From: Variovorax sp. S12S4
GTDB taxonomy: Bacteria > Pseudomonadota > Gammaproteobacteria > Burkholderiales > Burkholderiaceae_C
Length of the DNA stretch: 64,000 bases
NCBI RefSeq assembly: GCF_023195515.1
Contig: NZ_JALPKR020000002.1
Span: forward strand, 806,001 to 870,000
Direction: 5' to 3'
Part shown: one piece after another, positions 49,108-57,954 of the stretch
Layout: each line of letters opens with the position of its first letter
Numbering within the stretch: position 1 is the stretch's first letter
Translations under genes and position numbers: made by a program
The notes under the pieces: model-generated
The model's database searches: none
Seen by the model: only the letters and a program-made list of their open reading frames with translations
Told to the model about the DNA's origin: nothing

Positions 49108-49572
49108 ATGATGCACACCGCCGATGCCCCTGCCGCGGCGGGCGACCGCAAGGTCGACCGGCTGCTTGCCCACTATGGCGAAAGCCATCGCCACCCCACC
49201 AACGAGACGATTCACTTCGTCGCGATCCCGGCCATCATGCTGAGCATCGTCGGCCTGCTGTATGCGCTGCATCCCTGGGTGGCGTACGGCTTCGTGGCGG
49301 CGAGCCTGGTCTACTACGCCACCCTGCGGTCGGCCGCCTTCCTGATCACCATGCTGGCGGGAACGGCCCTGGTGCTGGCGGCGGTCCAGGCCATGGGCGT
49401 CCTTGTGCTGCCGATTTCCGCCGCCATCTTTGTAGTGGCATGGATCTTCCAGTTCGTCGGCCACAAGATCGAAGGCAGGAAACCTTCGTTCTTCGAAGAC
49501 ATCCAATACCTCTGGGTGGGGCCGCTGTTCGTACTCTCGAGGCTTTTTTTGCGCCTGGGTATCCGCTGGTAA
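49108..49572 (+). CDS. Mpo1-like/DUF962 membrane protein
   Basis: A 154-residue protein with three or four membrane helices and the family His motifs HRHPTNETIHFVAIP and FVGHKIEGRKPSFFED. The yeast homologue Mpo1 is an iron-dependent dioxygenase of 2-hydroxy fatty acids; activity here is only inferred. Start MMHTADAP at 49108 with GGAG seven bases upstream. It lies upstream of the rpoH gene but has no obvious link to it. Confidence 0.88.
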   Translation: MMHTADAPAAAGDRKVDRLLAHYGESHRHPTNETIHFVAIPAIMLSIVGLLYALHPWVAYGFVAASLVYYATLRSAAFLITMLAGTALVLAAVQAMGVLVLPISAAIFVVAWIFQFVGHKIEGRKPSFFEDIQYLWVGPLFVLSRLFLRLGIRW

Positions 49573-49664
49573 GCCCCAGGTCGGACGCCACCTCGGACCG
49601 CACCGCCCTCCTGCCGACAGCTTTGGCTATCGCCCCGATAGAAACTTAGGGGGGAACCCTTGGC

Positions 49665-49691
49665 TTAGCACTCCCTCTAATCGAGTGCTAA
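49665..49691 (+). promoter_or_regulatory. CIRCE operator (HrcA binding site) upstream of rpoH
   Basis: TTAGCACTC at 49665-49673 and GAGTGCTAA at 49683-49691, separated by nine bases: an exact match to the CIRCE consensus (9-9-9). It ends 28 bp before the rpoH start codon and would lie in the promoter or the leader. HrcA (5080-6087 in this window) is the cognate repressor. This predicts that rpoH is derepressed when HrcA is inactivated by heat. Confidence 0.95.
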
Positions 49692-49719
49692 TATGCCCAA
49701 TACAAAGGAGTTTCCCCTG

Positions 49720-50661
49720 ATGACCACGCTGTCTGGAGCCTCTGCCAACCAGCTCGCCGTCGCCAATCCATGGTCGATGGTGCCGCCGCTGGGCAACCTG
49801 GATGCTTATATTTCGGCCGCCAACCGCCTGCCGATGCTCACGCTCGAAGAAGAGCAGGGCTTCGCACGCCGTTTGCGCGACCACAACGACCTCGAAGCGG
49901 CCGGTGCGCTGATCCTCTCGCACCTGCGCCTCGTGGTGTCCATTTCGCGCCAATACCTGGGTTACGGCCTGCCGCACGGCGACCTGATCCAAGAGGGCAA
50001 CGTCGGCCTCATGAAGGCCGTGAAGCGTTTCGACCCCGACCAGGGCGTGCGGCTCGTGAGCTACGCCATGCACTGGATCAAGGCGGAGATTCACGAGTAC
50101 ATCCTGAAGAACTGGCGCATGGTCAAGGTCGCGACGACCAAGGCCCAGCGCAAGCTGTTCTTCAACCTGCGCTCGATGAAGCAGGGCTTCAAGGCCGACT
50201 CGGCCGCGGCCGACAACGGCACGCACCGCGACACGCTGAGCCCCGACGAGGTGTCGCAAATGGCGACCCGGCTCAACGTCAAGCCCGAAGAAGTGCTCGA
50301 AATGGAAACCCGCCTGTCGGGCGGCGACGTGCTGCTCGACCCGGGTCCGTCGGACGACGGCGATGAAGCCTTCGGCCCGATCGCCTACCTGGCCGACGCC
50401 ACGCAGGAACCGACCGCCCTGCTCGAATCGCAGCAGCGCGACCGGCTCTCGAGCGACGGCATTGCCACCGCGCTCGAGGCGCTGGACGAACGCAGCCGCC
50501 GCATCGTGGAAGAGCGCTGGCTCAAGGTCAACGACGACGGTTCGGGCGGCATGACGCTGCACGACCTGGCAGCGGTGTACGGCGTGAGCGCCGAGCGCAT
50601 TCGCCAGATCGAAGTCGCGGCGATGAAGAAGATGAAGAAGGCGCTGGCCGACTACGCGTAA
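49720..50661 (+). CDS. rpoH: RNA polymerase sigma-32 factor RpoH
   Basis: The heat-shock sigma factor. At 313 residues it has region 1.2/2 (AAGALILSHLRLVVSISRQY, then HGDLIQEGNVGLMKAVKRFDP), the RpoH box (QRKLFFNLRSMKQGF) and region 4 (LHDLAAVYGVSAERIRQIE). The start at 49720 (MTTLSGASANQLA) is chosen because AAAGGAG lies nine bases upstream; an in-frame ATG at 49693 touches the CIRCE element and lacks a ribosome-binding site. A terminator follows 22 bp after the stop. Confidence 0.96.
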   Translation: MTTLSGASANQLAVANPWSMVPPLGNLDAYISAANRLPMLTLEEEQGFARRLRDHNDLEAAGALILSHLRLVVSISRQYLGYGLPHGDLIQEGNVGLMKAVKRFDPDQGVRLVSYAMHWIKAEIHEYILKNWRMVKVATTKAQRKLFFNLRSMKQGFKADSAAADNGTHRDTLSPDEVSQMATRLNVKPEEVLEMETRLSGGDVLLDPGPSDDGDEAFGPIAYLADATQEPTALLESQQRDRLSSDGIATALEALDERSRRIVEERWLKVNDDGSGGMTLHDLAAVYGVSAERIRQIEVAAMKKMKKALADYA

Positions 50662-50683
50662 GCCTCGTTCGGCTCTTCGCTAC

Positions 50684-50715
50684 TAAAAAAAGCCCGGCCA
50701 TGCCGGGCTTTTTCA
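50684..50715. terminator. Bidirectional terminator between rpoH and the AlkC-like gene
   Basis: An 8-bp GC stem (50691-50698 with 50702-50709) with a three-base loop CAT, flanked by A6 on the left and T5 on the right, so it can work in both directions. The convergent gene's stop (50717-50719) lies directly beside it. Confidence 0.85.
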
Positions 50716-50716
50716 T

Positions 50717-51568
50717 TCACGCCTGCTTAGAAAGCGTTCGCAGCGCGCGCTTGGCGATGTACCGCGTTGCCGGCGTGTCCGACTCATCGATCCAGCGCAT
50801 GCAAAGCCGGTCGACCCACTCCGGCTGGGTCTTGCTCGCGTCGTTGAGCCAGTTGGCCACCGAGTTCTGCACATAGCGGCTGGGGTCGACGCGCAGCGGC
50901 TCGATGAGCGGCAGCGCGCGCCAGGGCTCGGCCTTGAGCGCCTCGATCTGCGCGCACCACACGCCGCGCGGGCGCGTGAGCTCGCTGGCAAAGCGGCGGA
51001 TGTTCGGGTCGGCATCGGCTGCCCAGGGCTGCAGCAGCGCCAGCGACTCGTCGAGCGAGGCAATGACCGCTTCGCGCACCGCCATCCAGGCGATTTCGCG
51101 CACGCCGAAGTGCGGATCGGCGGCAAACCGGCGCACCGCCTGCAACTGCGCCGCCAGCGGCAACCCGGAAAGCGCCACCCACTGCGCGGCCCAGCAGCGC
51201 GCCACGTCGCTGGCGTGCGTGGCCAGCCGGTGCGCGACGGCATCGCGCTCGGCATGCAGCGCCGCCAGGTCGTAGAGCGCACGCGCAATGTGGCCGTGCC
51301 GCTGCATCGGCTTGAAGGCGCCGAGCATGGCGAGCGTGTCGGCCAGCCGCTCGTTCGCCGGATCCAGGCCGATATGGCCCGCCACGCTGCGCGCCAACTG
51401 CGGCAGCTCCAACGCCAGGAATTCGTTGAGATTGACCGTCTCGAGCAACCCGTCGTTCAGTGCGCGCAGCACTTCGGGCGGAATGAGCGCGATGCGGAAC
51501 GCGCCCTTGCGCGTCTTCAGGTGATCGACCGGGGCGTAGGCAACGGCAGCGTCCATCGGCCGATTCAA
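50717..51568 (-). CDS. HEAT-repeat protein of the DNA alkylation repair (AlkC-like) group
   Basis: A 283-residue all-helical protein. Repeats are visible in the C-terminal half (FGVREIAWMAVREAVIASLD, then DPNIRRFASELTRPRGVWC and DPSRYVQNSVANWLNDASK), the pattern of the AlkC branch of DNA glycosylases. The family is known from Bacillus to remove 3-methyladenine; activity here is inferred. It converges on rpoH. The start MNRPMDAAVAYAP at 51568 is plausible; the second Met is an alternative. Confidence 0.8.
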   Translation of the reverse strand: MNRPMDAAVAYAPVDHLKTRKGAFRIALIPPEVLRALNDGLLETVNLNEFLALELPQLARSVAGHIGLDPANERLADTLAMLGAFKPMQRHGHIARALYDLAALHAERDAVAHRLATHASDVARCWAAQWVALSGLPLAAQLQAVRRFAADPHFGVREIAWMAVREAVIASLDESLALLQPWAADADPNIRRFASELTRPRGVWCAQIEALKAEPWRALPLIEPLRVDPSRYVQNSVANWLNDASKTQPEWVDRLCMRWIDESDTPATRYIAKRALRTLSKQA

Positions 51569-51575
51569 TGCCTGG

Positions 51576-52205
51576 TCAGGCGTTGAGCAGCGCCTTCACG
51601 TCGGACACCATCGGCGCCACGCCGGTGCCGTAGCGTGCGTAGAGGCGCACGCGGCCTTCGGTGTCGTAGACGAAGCTGGCCGCCGAATGGTCCATCGAGT
51701 AGCTGGTCGGGGTCTTGCCCTCGACCTTCTTGTAGTAGACCTTGAAGTCCTTGGCGACCGCGGCGAGCTGCTCGGGCGTGGGAATCAGCGCGACGAAGGC
51801 CGGGTCGAACGCGCCCATGTAGGCCTTGAGCACTTCGGGCGTGTCGCGCGCCGGATCGACTGTGACGAACACCACCTGCAGCTTGTCGGCGTCGCTGCCG
51901 AGCTGCTGCTTGACCTGGGCCATTTCAGTCATGGTGGTCGGGCACACATCGGGGCACTGTGCGTAGCCGAAGAACAGAACCACCACCTTGCCCTTGAAGT
52001 CGGCCATGGTGCGGACCTTGCCGTCGGCGTCTTTCAGCGAAAAGTCCTTGGCGTAATCAGCGCCGGTGATGTCCACCGCGTTGAAGCTCGGCTTGGGTTC
52101 GCTGCAGGCCGAAAGCCCCAGGCCGAGGGTGGCGGCAGCACCCGCCCACCCTGCACTGCCGACGATCAACTTGAGAGCATTTCGCTTGTTCATGGATACG
52201 GACAT
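51576..52205 (-). CDS. SCO1/SenC copper chaperone for cytochrome c oxidase
   Basis: Delivers copper to the CuA site of CoxB. The signal region ends in a lipobox (LGLSACSE, so membrane-anchored). The thioredoxin-like domain has the copper ligands CPDVC (Cx3C) in FFGYAQCPDVCPTTMTEMA and the His in SMDHSAASFVYD. About 209 residues from 52205; the ATG at 52193 is an alternative start. It is last in the cox/cta cluster, 5 bp after ctaB. Confidence 0.94.
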   Translation of the reverse strand: MSVSMNKRNALKLIVGSAGWAGAAATLGLGLSACSEPKPSFNAVDITGADYAKDFSLKDADGKVRTMADFKGKVVVLFFGYAQCPDVCPTTMTEMAQVKQQLGSDADKLQVVFVTVDPARDTPEVLKAYMGAFDPAFVALIPTPEQLAAVAKDFKVYYKKVEGKTPTSYSMDHSAASFVYDTEGRVRLYARYGTGVAPMVSDVKALLNA

Positions 52206-52210
52206 TTCGA

Positions 52211-53116
52211 TCAGCGGAGATAGTGGTCGACGAGCAATGCCGCGAACAGCACGCTCAGGTGAATGAGCGAAAACCGGAAGGTCTTGCGCGCCAGCGTGTC
52301 GGAGTAGTTGCGCCAGAGCGCAAAGGCATAGCCTGTGAAGCCGATGCTCACGCCCACCGCCACGGCCAGGTAGAGCCAGCCGCTCATGCCGTAGATGAAA
52401 GGCATGAGGCAGGCCGCGAACAATATGAAGGTGTACAGCAGCACCTGCAGCCGCGTGAACTCGTTGCCGTGCGTCACGGGCAGCATCGGCAGGCCGGCCT
52501 TGCGGTAGTCCTCGACACGGTAGAGCGCCAGCGCCCAGAAATGAGGCGGCGTCCACAGGAAGATGATGAGGAACAGGATGAGCGCCTCTGGGCCGACCTC
52601 GCCGGTCATGGCGGCCCAGCCCAGCACCGGCGGCATCGCGCCCGAGGCGCCGCCGATCACGATGTTCTGCGGCGTCAGCGGCTTGAGGATCACGGTGTAG
52701 ATGACCGCGTAGCCGACGAAGGTCGCAAAGGTCAGCCACATGGTGAGCGGGTTGACCTTGAACCACAGCAGCGCCGAGCCGGCCACGCACAGCAGCGCGG
52801 AGAAAACCAGGGCCTGCAGGTCGCTGAGCTGTCCGCGCGCGGTGGGCCGCCACGCGGTGCGCTTCATCTTGGCGTCGATGCCCTTCTCGACCAGGCAGTT
52901 GAACGCCGCCGCCGCACCCGCGACGAGCCAGATGCCGGCGCAAGCCAGCAGGGCGCGCTGCACGTCGGGCCATGTCGGGGCACCGGGCACGGCCAGCACC
53001 ATGCCGATGAGGGCGCAGAAAACGATCAGCTGCACCACGCGCGGCTTGGTCAGCGCATAGAACTGGCGCAGCACATTGGCGGTGCTCGCCTGTTCCACGG
53101 AAATCGGCGTGCTCAC
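52211..53116 (-). CDS. ctaB: Protoheme IX farnesyltransferase (heme O synthase)
   Basis: Converts heme B to heme O in the inner membrane. The 301-residue protein has the UbiA-family motif [20 protein letters not shown] and about eight or nine membrane helices. The conserved [14 protein letters not shown] is present. The start is a GTG at 53116 overlapping the ctaA stop as GTGA, so ctaA and ctaB are coupled. Heme O is the substrate of CtaA. Confidence 0.95.
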   Translation of the reverse strand: MSTPISVEQASTANVLRQFYALTKPRVVQLIVFCALIGMVLAVPGAPTWPDVQRALLACAGIWLVAGAAAAFNCLVEKGIDAKMKRTAWRPTARGQLSDLQALVFSALLCVAGSALLWFKVNPLTMWLTFATFVGYAVIYTVILKPLTPQNIVIGGASGAMPPVLGWAAMTGEVGPEALILFLIIFLWTPPHFWALALYRVEDYRKAGLPMLPVTHGNEFTRLQVLLYTFILFAACLMPFIYGMSGWLYLAVAVGVSIGFTGYAFALWRNYSDTLARKTFRFSLIHLSVLFAALLVDHYLR

Positions 53117-54327
53117 GCGGTAGCCCCCCTCTGGTTGTCTTGCAGGGCGCCGGGCGCCTTGTCCTTGTTGTGTACGGTGGCGGCCACGGTCCCGCGGCGG
53201 CTTTCGCAGATTGCCCAGGTCAGCACCACCGCCAGCGCAGCGGCGCCGCCCGTGTGCAGCACGGCGGCGGCGAGCGGCCAGCCGAGCAGCACGTTGCCCA
53301 GGCCGGTGGCAAGCTGCAGCAGGGCCAGGCCCGCGAGCCATCCGGCTTGCGGCCGCAGCGGCTCGATGCGGCGCAAGCGCCACGCGAGCACCCCCAGCGC
53401 GGCAAACACCGCGTAGGCCATCAGCCGGTGCGCATAGTGAATGGCCGTGAGCGCCGAGAAATCGAGCGGCGCGCCGCTGCCGGTCACGCCAAGGTGGCGC
53501 CAGATTTCGAAACCTTGCGCAAAGTTCATCGGCGGCCACCAGCTGCCCTGGCAGGTCGGAAACTGGGTACACGCCAGCACAGCGTAGTTGGTGCTGACCC
53601 AGCCGCCGAGCGCAATCTGCAGCAGGAGCAATGCAGAAGTGGCAAGCAACCCGTTGCGCAATGCGGGCGATACGGCAGTGGGCAGCCGGTCCGCAGCGGC
53701 CTGCCGGTAGCGCACGGCCTGGATGCACAGCAGCACCAGCAGCACCACGGCGCCCAGCAGGTGAAGCGTGACGATCGCGGGAAAGAGCTTCCAGGTCACG
53801 GTGAGGGCGCCGAATGCGCCCTGCAGGCAGACCCAGACCAACGTTACCGCCGGCCACCATGCGCTGAGGGTGGCGTGTTCGCCCTCCGCCGGCACGGGCA
53901 GGCGGCGCTGGCGCCGCCTCACGACCCAGGTGGCGCCTGCGAGCACGAGGATGAGCACGCCCACCCCGGTGGCGAGGTAGCGGTGGACCATTTCGACCCA
54001 TGCCTTGCTGTGCGTGACCGGGCCGGTCGGCTGGGCCGACTGCGCCATTGCAATTTCGTGGCGCGCACCGACGGGGCTCGCGTTGCCGTAGCAGCCGGGC
54101 CAGTCAGGGCAGCCCAGGCCCGAATCGGTGAGCCGAGTGAAGGCGCCGAAGAGCGTGAGGTCGAAGGTGAGAAACAGCGTGAGCACGGTGAGCGCGTGCA
54201 GCCGGCGCGCCGGACCGGCGCCGGCATTGCGGCGCCACACCCACACCAGCGGGCCGAGCGCGATCAGCACGCCGGCCGCCATCAGCCAGGCGATCGGTGT
54301 GAGGTCGTAGAGCGAGCCGGTGTCCAT
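53113..54327 (-). CDS. ctaA: Heme A synthase (CtaA/COX15)
   Basis: Oxidises heme O to heme A in the inner membrane. The 404-residue protein has about eight helices. COX15 motifs include [20 protein letters not shown], the heme ligand His in [19 protein letters not shown], and the second-half [10 protein letters not shown]. Cysteine pairs lie in the periplasmic loops (CPDWPGC and CTQFPTC). It follows the SCO-like gene by 6 bp. Confidence 0.95.
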   Translation of the reverse strand: MDTGSLYDLTPIAWLMAAGVLIALGPLVWVWRRNAGAGPARRLHALTVLTLFLTFDLTLFGAFTRLTDSGLGCPDWPGCYGNASPVGARHEIAMAQSAQPTGPVTHSKAWVEMVHRYLATGVGVLILVLAGATWVVRRRQRRLPVPAEGEHATLSAWWPAVTLVWVCLQGAFGALTVTWKLFPAIVTLHLLGAVVLLVLLCIQAVRYRQAAADRLPTAVSPALRNGLLATSALLLLQIALGGWVSTNYAVLACTQFPTCQGSWWPPMNFAQGFEIWRHLGVTGSGAPLDFSALTAIHYAHRLMAYAVFAALGVLAWRLRRIEPLRPQAGWLAGLALLQLATGLGNVLLGWPLAAAVLHTGGAAALAVVLTWAICESRRGTVAATVHNKDKAPGALQDNQRGATA

Positions 54328-54333
54328 GTGGTG

Positions 54334-55017
54334 TCAGCGGCCGGGCTCGTCCCAGGAGGCGGAAGCGCGCAGCAGGCGGTCGAGGTCGCGCTTGGCGCGG
54401 CTGGCACCCTTGGCATCCATGCCGGCCGGAAAACGCATCATCCAGTTGCCCATGGGATCGACCACGTACAGGTGCTCGGCCAGGGAATGGCCTTGAACCG
54501 GCGCAAACCACTGGGCAAGCTGCTCGGCAGGCACGCGCAGCACGGTGGCGCCGCGCAGGCCGTTCTCCAGGCGCGCGGGCACGGGGGCCGCGTCGCTCAC
54601 GAGCCAGACGCGGTCGAGCCGGTCTTTTTCGCGGCCCAGGCTTTCGCGCAATTGGCGCTGCAGGTAGAGCTGTTGCTCGCACAGCGCATTGCAGGCCGCG
54701 TCGGCCACCGCAACCAGCAGCCACTGCCCCTTGAGCGTGGCAACGTCGACCGGCGCGCCGTTGCGGTCGGTGGCGGTGAGCGCCGGCAGCACGCGCTGCG
54801 GATCGATGAGCTCGCCATAGACGCTGCGGCCTTCGGGCCGGATCACGTAGTAGGTGAAGTAGGACGCGATGACGGGCGCGGCGCACATCAGCATCACGGC
54901 AATCATCTTCCAGCGCCCGACGACCGTGCGGCGGCCCTCGGCGCCGTCGAGTGCCTGGTTGGGCGACGGCATCGAGTGCACCGTCAGGCCCAGGGGTTCG
55001 TCAGAGGCTGCTTGCAT
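54334..55017 (-). CDS. SCO-like transmembrane protein of the oxidase cluster
   Basis: A 227-residue protein with one membrane helix (MIAVMLMCAAPVIASYFTYY) and a periplasmic thioredoxin-like domain. The helix end of the fold reads DAACNALCEQQLYL, a Cx3C motif like the copper site of SCO proteins, and the C-terminal part (EHLYVVDPMGNWMMRFP) resembles the SCO His region. It is a common cluster member in Burkholderiales and is probably an oxidase assembly factor. The start MQAASDEP at 55017 overlaps the SURF1 gene end by 17 bp. Confidence 0.82.
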   Translation of the reverse strand: MQAASDEPLGLTVHSMPSPNQALDGAEGRRTVVGRWKMIAVMLMCAAPVIASYFTYYVIRPEGRSVYGELIDPQRVLPALTATDRNGAPVDVATLKGQWLLVAVADAACNALCEQQLYLQRQLRESLGREKDRLDRVWLVSDAAPVPARLENGLRGATVLRVPAEQLAQWFAPVQGHSLAEHLYVVDPMGNWMMRFPAGMDAKGASRAKRDLDRLLRASASWDEPGR

Positions 55018-55810
55018 CGTGTGTGCGGCGCCTGGAGCGGCGGAAGGGGGCAATGAATTGGAACCAGACATAGAGGATGACCACGAGGGCTGAGAGCCCG
55101 AACCACTGGAATGCATAGCCGTAGTGCTTCTCCAGACCCAGTGCGGGGGCCGGCCAGTCGCGCTGCAACCCCTCGGAAGCGGGGCCGACCTGCTGCAGCG
55201 ACACGTCGGTGCGCAGCGGCAGCTTGGTTTCGGCGCGGAACGCTTCCAGGTCGAGATTCTGCCGGATGGGCGAAGACCCCTCGCCTTCCGGTGCCGAGGC
55301 GGCGGCCGCCGGCTTGCCGAGTTCGAACAAGTGGCCGGGCGGAGGCTCGATCAGGCCGGTGACTTCGACAATGCCCACCGGCGTCTCGACCGCGCCCAGT
55401 TGCGTGCGGTCATTGAAATTGCGCTGCACCCAGCCGCGCTGCACCATCACGGCCTGGTCGCTGCCTTCGAGGGCGAACGGGGTCAGCACATAGAAACCGG
55501 GCACGCCGTGCATCTGCCGGTTGTCCAGGTAGACCGTCTGCGGCGTCAGCCAAAGGCCGCGCAGCCGCACGGGCCTATGAAGCGCGCCGGCCGGCGCTTC
55601 CAGTGCGAGAAATTCGGCCTGGCTGAGCGGCGGCTTCTGCTTCTGGGCTTCGATCTCGGCCTGCAGCGCCTCCTTCTGCGCTGCGCGCGAGAGCTGCCAC
55701 CGGCCCAGCGACACCGTCGCGGCCAAGGTCAGCACGGCAGCCAACGTAACCAGCAGGAAACGGCCTCGCCTCGGCACCCTGGCGGCGGGTTGCAGGGGTT
55801 CCGGCGTCAC
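55001..55810 (-). CDS. SURF1-family oxidase biogenesis protein
   Basis: Assists heme A insertion into CoxA. The 269-residue protein has two membrane helices, near the N-terminus (FLLVTLAAVLTLAATVSLG) and the C-terminus (FGLSALVVILYVWFQF). The SURF1 hallmarks are LGRWQLSRAAQK, YLDNRQMHGVPGFYVLTP, MVQRGWVQ, and HYGYAFQWFGL. The start is a GTG at 55810; no ATG is suitable nearby. It follows the plus-strand DUF2909 gene on the opposite strand. Confidence 0.92.
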   Translation of the reverse strand: MTPEPLQPAARVPRRGRFLLVTLAAVLTLAATVSLGRWQLSRAAQKEALQAEIEAQKQKPPLSQAEFLALEAPAGALHRPVRLRGLWLTPQTVYLDNRQMHGVPGFYVLTPFALEGSDQAVMVQRGWVQRNFNDRTQLGAVETPVGIVEVTGLIEPPPGHLFELGKPAAAASAPEGEGSSPIRQNLDLEAFRAETKLPLRTDVSLQQVGPASEGLQRDWPAPALGLEKHYGYAFQWFGLSALVVILYVWFQFIAPFRRSRRRTHDASSL

Positions 55811-55846
55811 TGGAAGGGATGAGGCGCGCGGCCGATAATCGGGGTC

Positions 55847-56068
55847 ATGAAATACTTCGTCGCCCTGGCTTTCGTGGGCATCTTCGCGAGCCTTGCCTTT
55901 GCGCTCTTCTACATGCTGAAAGACGGGCGCAACGGGCGCGCCAAAAGCGGCGGCATGGCGCGCGCGCTCACCTTTCGGATCGGCATCTCCGTGGTTTTGT
56001 TCCTCTGCATGCTGCTCGCCTGGAAACTCGGGTACATCCAGCCCACCGGGCTCCCGCTCGGCAAGTAG
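55847..56068 (+). CDS. Twin-transmembrane DUF2909-type protein
   Basis: A 73-residue protein with two membrane helices (FVALAFVGIFASLAFALFYM and ISVVLFLCMLLAWKLGY) joined by a short basic loop (KDGRNGRAKSGGMARALTFR). Such proteins sit in oxidase clusters of Burkholderiales and are of unknown function. It is the only plus-strand gene inside the minus-strand cox/cta cluster, divergent from SURF1 (36 bp) and convergent with coxC. Confidence 0.85.
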   Translation: MKYFVALAFVGIFASLAFALFYMLKDGRNGRAKSGGMARALTFRIGISVVLFLCMLLAWKLGYIQPTGLPLGK

Positions 56069-56094
56069 ATGGTGCTCGTTCCACGAGAACCATG

Positions 56095-56120
56095 AAAAAG
56101 GCGCCTTTCGGCGCCTTTTT
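56095..56120. terminator. Bidirectional terminator between the DUF2909 gene and coxC
   Basis: An 11-bp perfect stem (56095-56105 with 56110-56120) with loop TTTC; the stem base is A5/T5, so it works in both directions. It can end the DUF2909 message and the coxB-to-coxC transcript, separating coxC from the SURF1-to-sco genes. Confidence 0.88.
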
Positions 56121-56142
56121 GTTTGTATGCCGCGGGTTTCGC

Positions 56143-57024
56143 TCAAAGCCAGTAGACCAGCACGTAAAGGCCAAGCCACACCACGTCGACGAAGTGCCAG
56201 TACCAGGCCGCGCCTTCGAAGCCGAAGTGACGCTCCGGCGTGAAGTGGCCCTTTTGCAGGCGCAGCGTAATGAACAGCAGCATCAGCATGCCGATGAACA
56301 CGTGCAGGCCGTGGAAGCCGGTCAGCATGAAGAAGGTCGAGCCGTAGGCACCCGAGCTGAGCTTGAGGTTCAGGTCGGTGTACAGGTGGAAGTATTCGTA
56401 GCCCTGAACGCCCAGGAAGACCACGCCGAGCAGCACGGTGAGCCACATGAAGCGGATGCACTGGGCGCGATGGTCGGCGCGCAGCGCATGGTGCGCAATG
56501 GTGAGCGTGACGCCCGAGCTCAGCAGGAGCGCGGTGTTGATCGTGGGCAGCCAGAACGGGCCGACGGTCTGGAAGGGCTCGACGATGTCGGCCGGCGAAC
56601 CGGTGGCACCAGCGGCAATGCTGGGCCACACGGCCTTGAAGTCGGGCCAGAGCAGCGCGTTGTCCAGGCTGCCGAGCGCCGGCAGCGCGTGGGTGCGGGC
56701 CCACCACAGCGCGGTGAAGAAGGCGCCGAAGAACATCACTTCGGAGAAGATGAACCAGCTCATGCTCCAGCGGTACGAGAGATCGATCTTGTGGCCGTAC
56801 TGGCCGCTTTCGCTCTCGCCGATGGCGGCGCGGAACCACACGAACAACGTGGCAAGCCACACGACCATGCCGAGCAGCAGCGACCACGCGCCCCACTGGT
56901 GGCCGTTGATCCACTGGCCGGCGCCAAGAATCACGAAGAACAGGCCGATCGAGGCCATGACCGGGTAGGCCGATGGCCCGGGCACAAAGTAGTAGGGCGT
57001 GGTGCCGTGGGTGGTTGAACTCAT
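56143..57024 (-). CDS. ctaE: Cytochrome c oxidase subunit III
   Basis: The seven-helix third subunit of the aa3-type oxidase. The 293-residue protein carries the subunit III pattern (RWSMSWFIFSEVMFFGAFF, then FHGLHVFIGMLMLL and WYWHFVDVVWLGLYVLVYW). It follows the DUF2970 gene by 75 bp in the cox cluster. Confidence 0.96.
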   Translation of the reverse strand: MSSTTHGTTPYYFVPGPSAYPVMASIGLFFVILGAGQWINGHQWGAWSLLLGMVVWLATLFVWFRAAIGESESGQYGHKIDLSYRWSMSWFIFSEVMFFGAFFTALWWARTHALPALGSLDNALLWPDFKAVWPSIAAGATGSPADIVEPFQTVGPFWLPTINTALLLSSGVTLTIAHHALRADHRAQCIRFMWLTVLLGVVFLGVQGYEYFHLYTDLNLKLSSGAYGSTFFMLTGFHGLHVFIGMLMLLFITLRLQKGHFTPERHFGFEGAAWYWHFVDVVWLGLYVLVYWL

Positions 57025-57099
57025 ATCAGCTCCTGGCTTTCTTTCTTCTCTCGATTCGATTCGATGGGGTCTGGATGTCGTGGGCCCAGCGGCGTGTGT

Positions 57100-57312
57100 T
57101 CAGGGCGCAACCACGTAGCGCACGAGCAGCACAAGGCCGACGATGAAAACAATGACCGCGGCAAATGCCACCGCGATGATGTGCAGCGGGTTCAGCTTGG
57201 CCAGGTCGTCCTGGTAGGCGCTTTTCTTTCGCACCCCGAAGAACGACCAGCAGACGGCCTTCACCGTGTCCCACAGCGTGGCCTTGCGCGGCGAATTCGG
57301 GTCGGCGGTCAC
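57100..57312 (-). CDS. DUF2970-type small membrane protein
   Basis: A 70-residue protein with an amphipathic N-terminal part (LWDTVKAVCWSFFGVRKKSA) and one membrane helix (IIAVAFAAVIVFIVGLVLLV). DUF2970 genes are constant members of this cluster in betaproteobacteria; the function is unknown. The start overlaps the ctaG stop by 4 bp. Confidence 0.88.
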   Translation of the reverse strand: MTADPNSPRKATLWDTVKAVCWSFFGVRKKSAYQDDLAKLNPLHIIAVAFAAVIVFIVGLVLLVRYVVAP

Positions 57313-57935
57313 GAGCGGGGCTCATGGGCGGCATTGGAAACAGCGGCGACCGGCGCCGCCGGCGTCTTGCCGCCGACTTCGAAGAAGGTGTACGACAGCG
57401 TGATCGTCTTCACGTCCTTGGAGATCTTCGGATCGATCACGAACGCGACCGGCCACTCCTTCTTCTCGCCGGGGTCGAGGGTGTACTGGTTGAAGCAGAA
57501 ACACTCGAGCTTGTTGAAGTACGGCGCGGCCTGCTGCGGCGCATAGCTCGGGATGGCCTGCGCCGCCATGCGGCGGTTCTGCACGTTCTGGAACTCGTAC
57601 ACCACCGTGTTGAGCTGGCCGGGGTGCACCTGCATCGTCCGAGCAGCGGGCTTGAAGTCCCAGAGGCCGCCGCGAACGTTGGAGTCGAACTCGACCGTGA
57701 TGGTGCGGCTGGTGTCGACCTGGGAGTTGTCGGGAACGCGCACGTTCTTGCCGCCGCTTGCGCCACCCGGCACTTCGAGCTCGTTGAGCGCGAGGATGTT
57801 GATGCCGGTCATTTCGCAGATGGCACGGTAGAGCGGCACCAGCGCATAGCCGAACGCGAACATGCCGCAGGCCACCACGGCCAGCTTGCCGACCATGCGG
57901 ACATTGGCGCGCTTGATGCGTTGACCGAGGCTCAT
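57309..57935 (-). CDS. ctaG: Cytochrome c oxidase assembly protein CtaG/Cox11
   Basis: Inserts copper into the CuB site of CoxA. The 208-residue protein has one membrane helix (MVGKLAVVACGMFAFGYALV) and a periplasmic domain with the copper ligands in ECFCFNQYTLDPGEKKEWPV (CxC). The conserved VPLYRAICEMTGI is present. It follows a 41-residue small assembly protein gene by 19 bp. Confidence 0.95.
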   Translation of the reverse strand: MSLGQRIKRANVRMVGKLAVVACGMFAFGYALVPLYRAICEMTGINILALNELEVPGGASGGKNVRVPDNSQVDTSRTITVEFDSNVRGGLWDFKPAARTMQVHPGQLNTVVYEFQNVQNRRMAAQAIPSYAPQQAAPYFNKLECFCFNQYTLDPGEKKEWPVAFVIDPKISKDVKTITLSYTFFEVGGKTPAAPVAAVSNAAHEPRS

Positions 57936-57954
57936 GCGTGCGGCTCCGTTCGCT

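Noticed and set aside
49573..49664. Assigned sigma-32 or sigma-70 promoter for rpoH
   Set aside because: Fragments resembling a CCCC-AT -10 exist (CCCCGATA near 49633), but no correctly spaced -35 could be fixed by eye.
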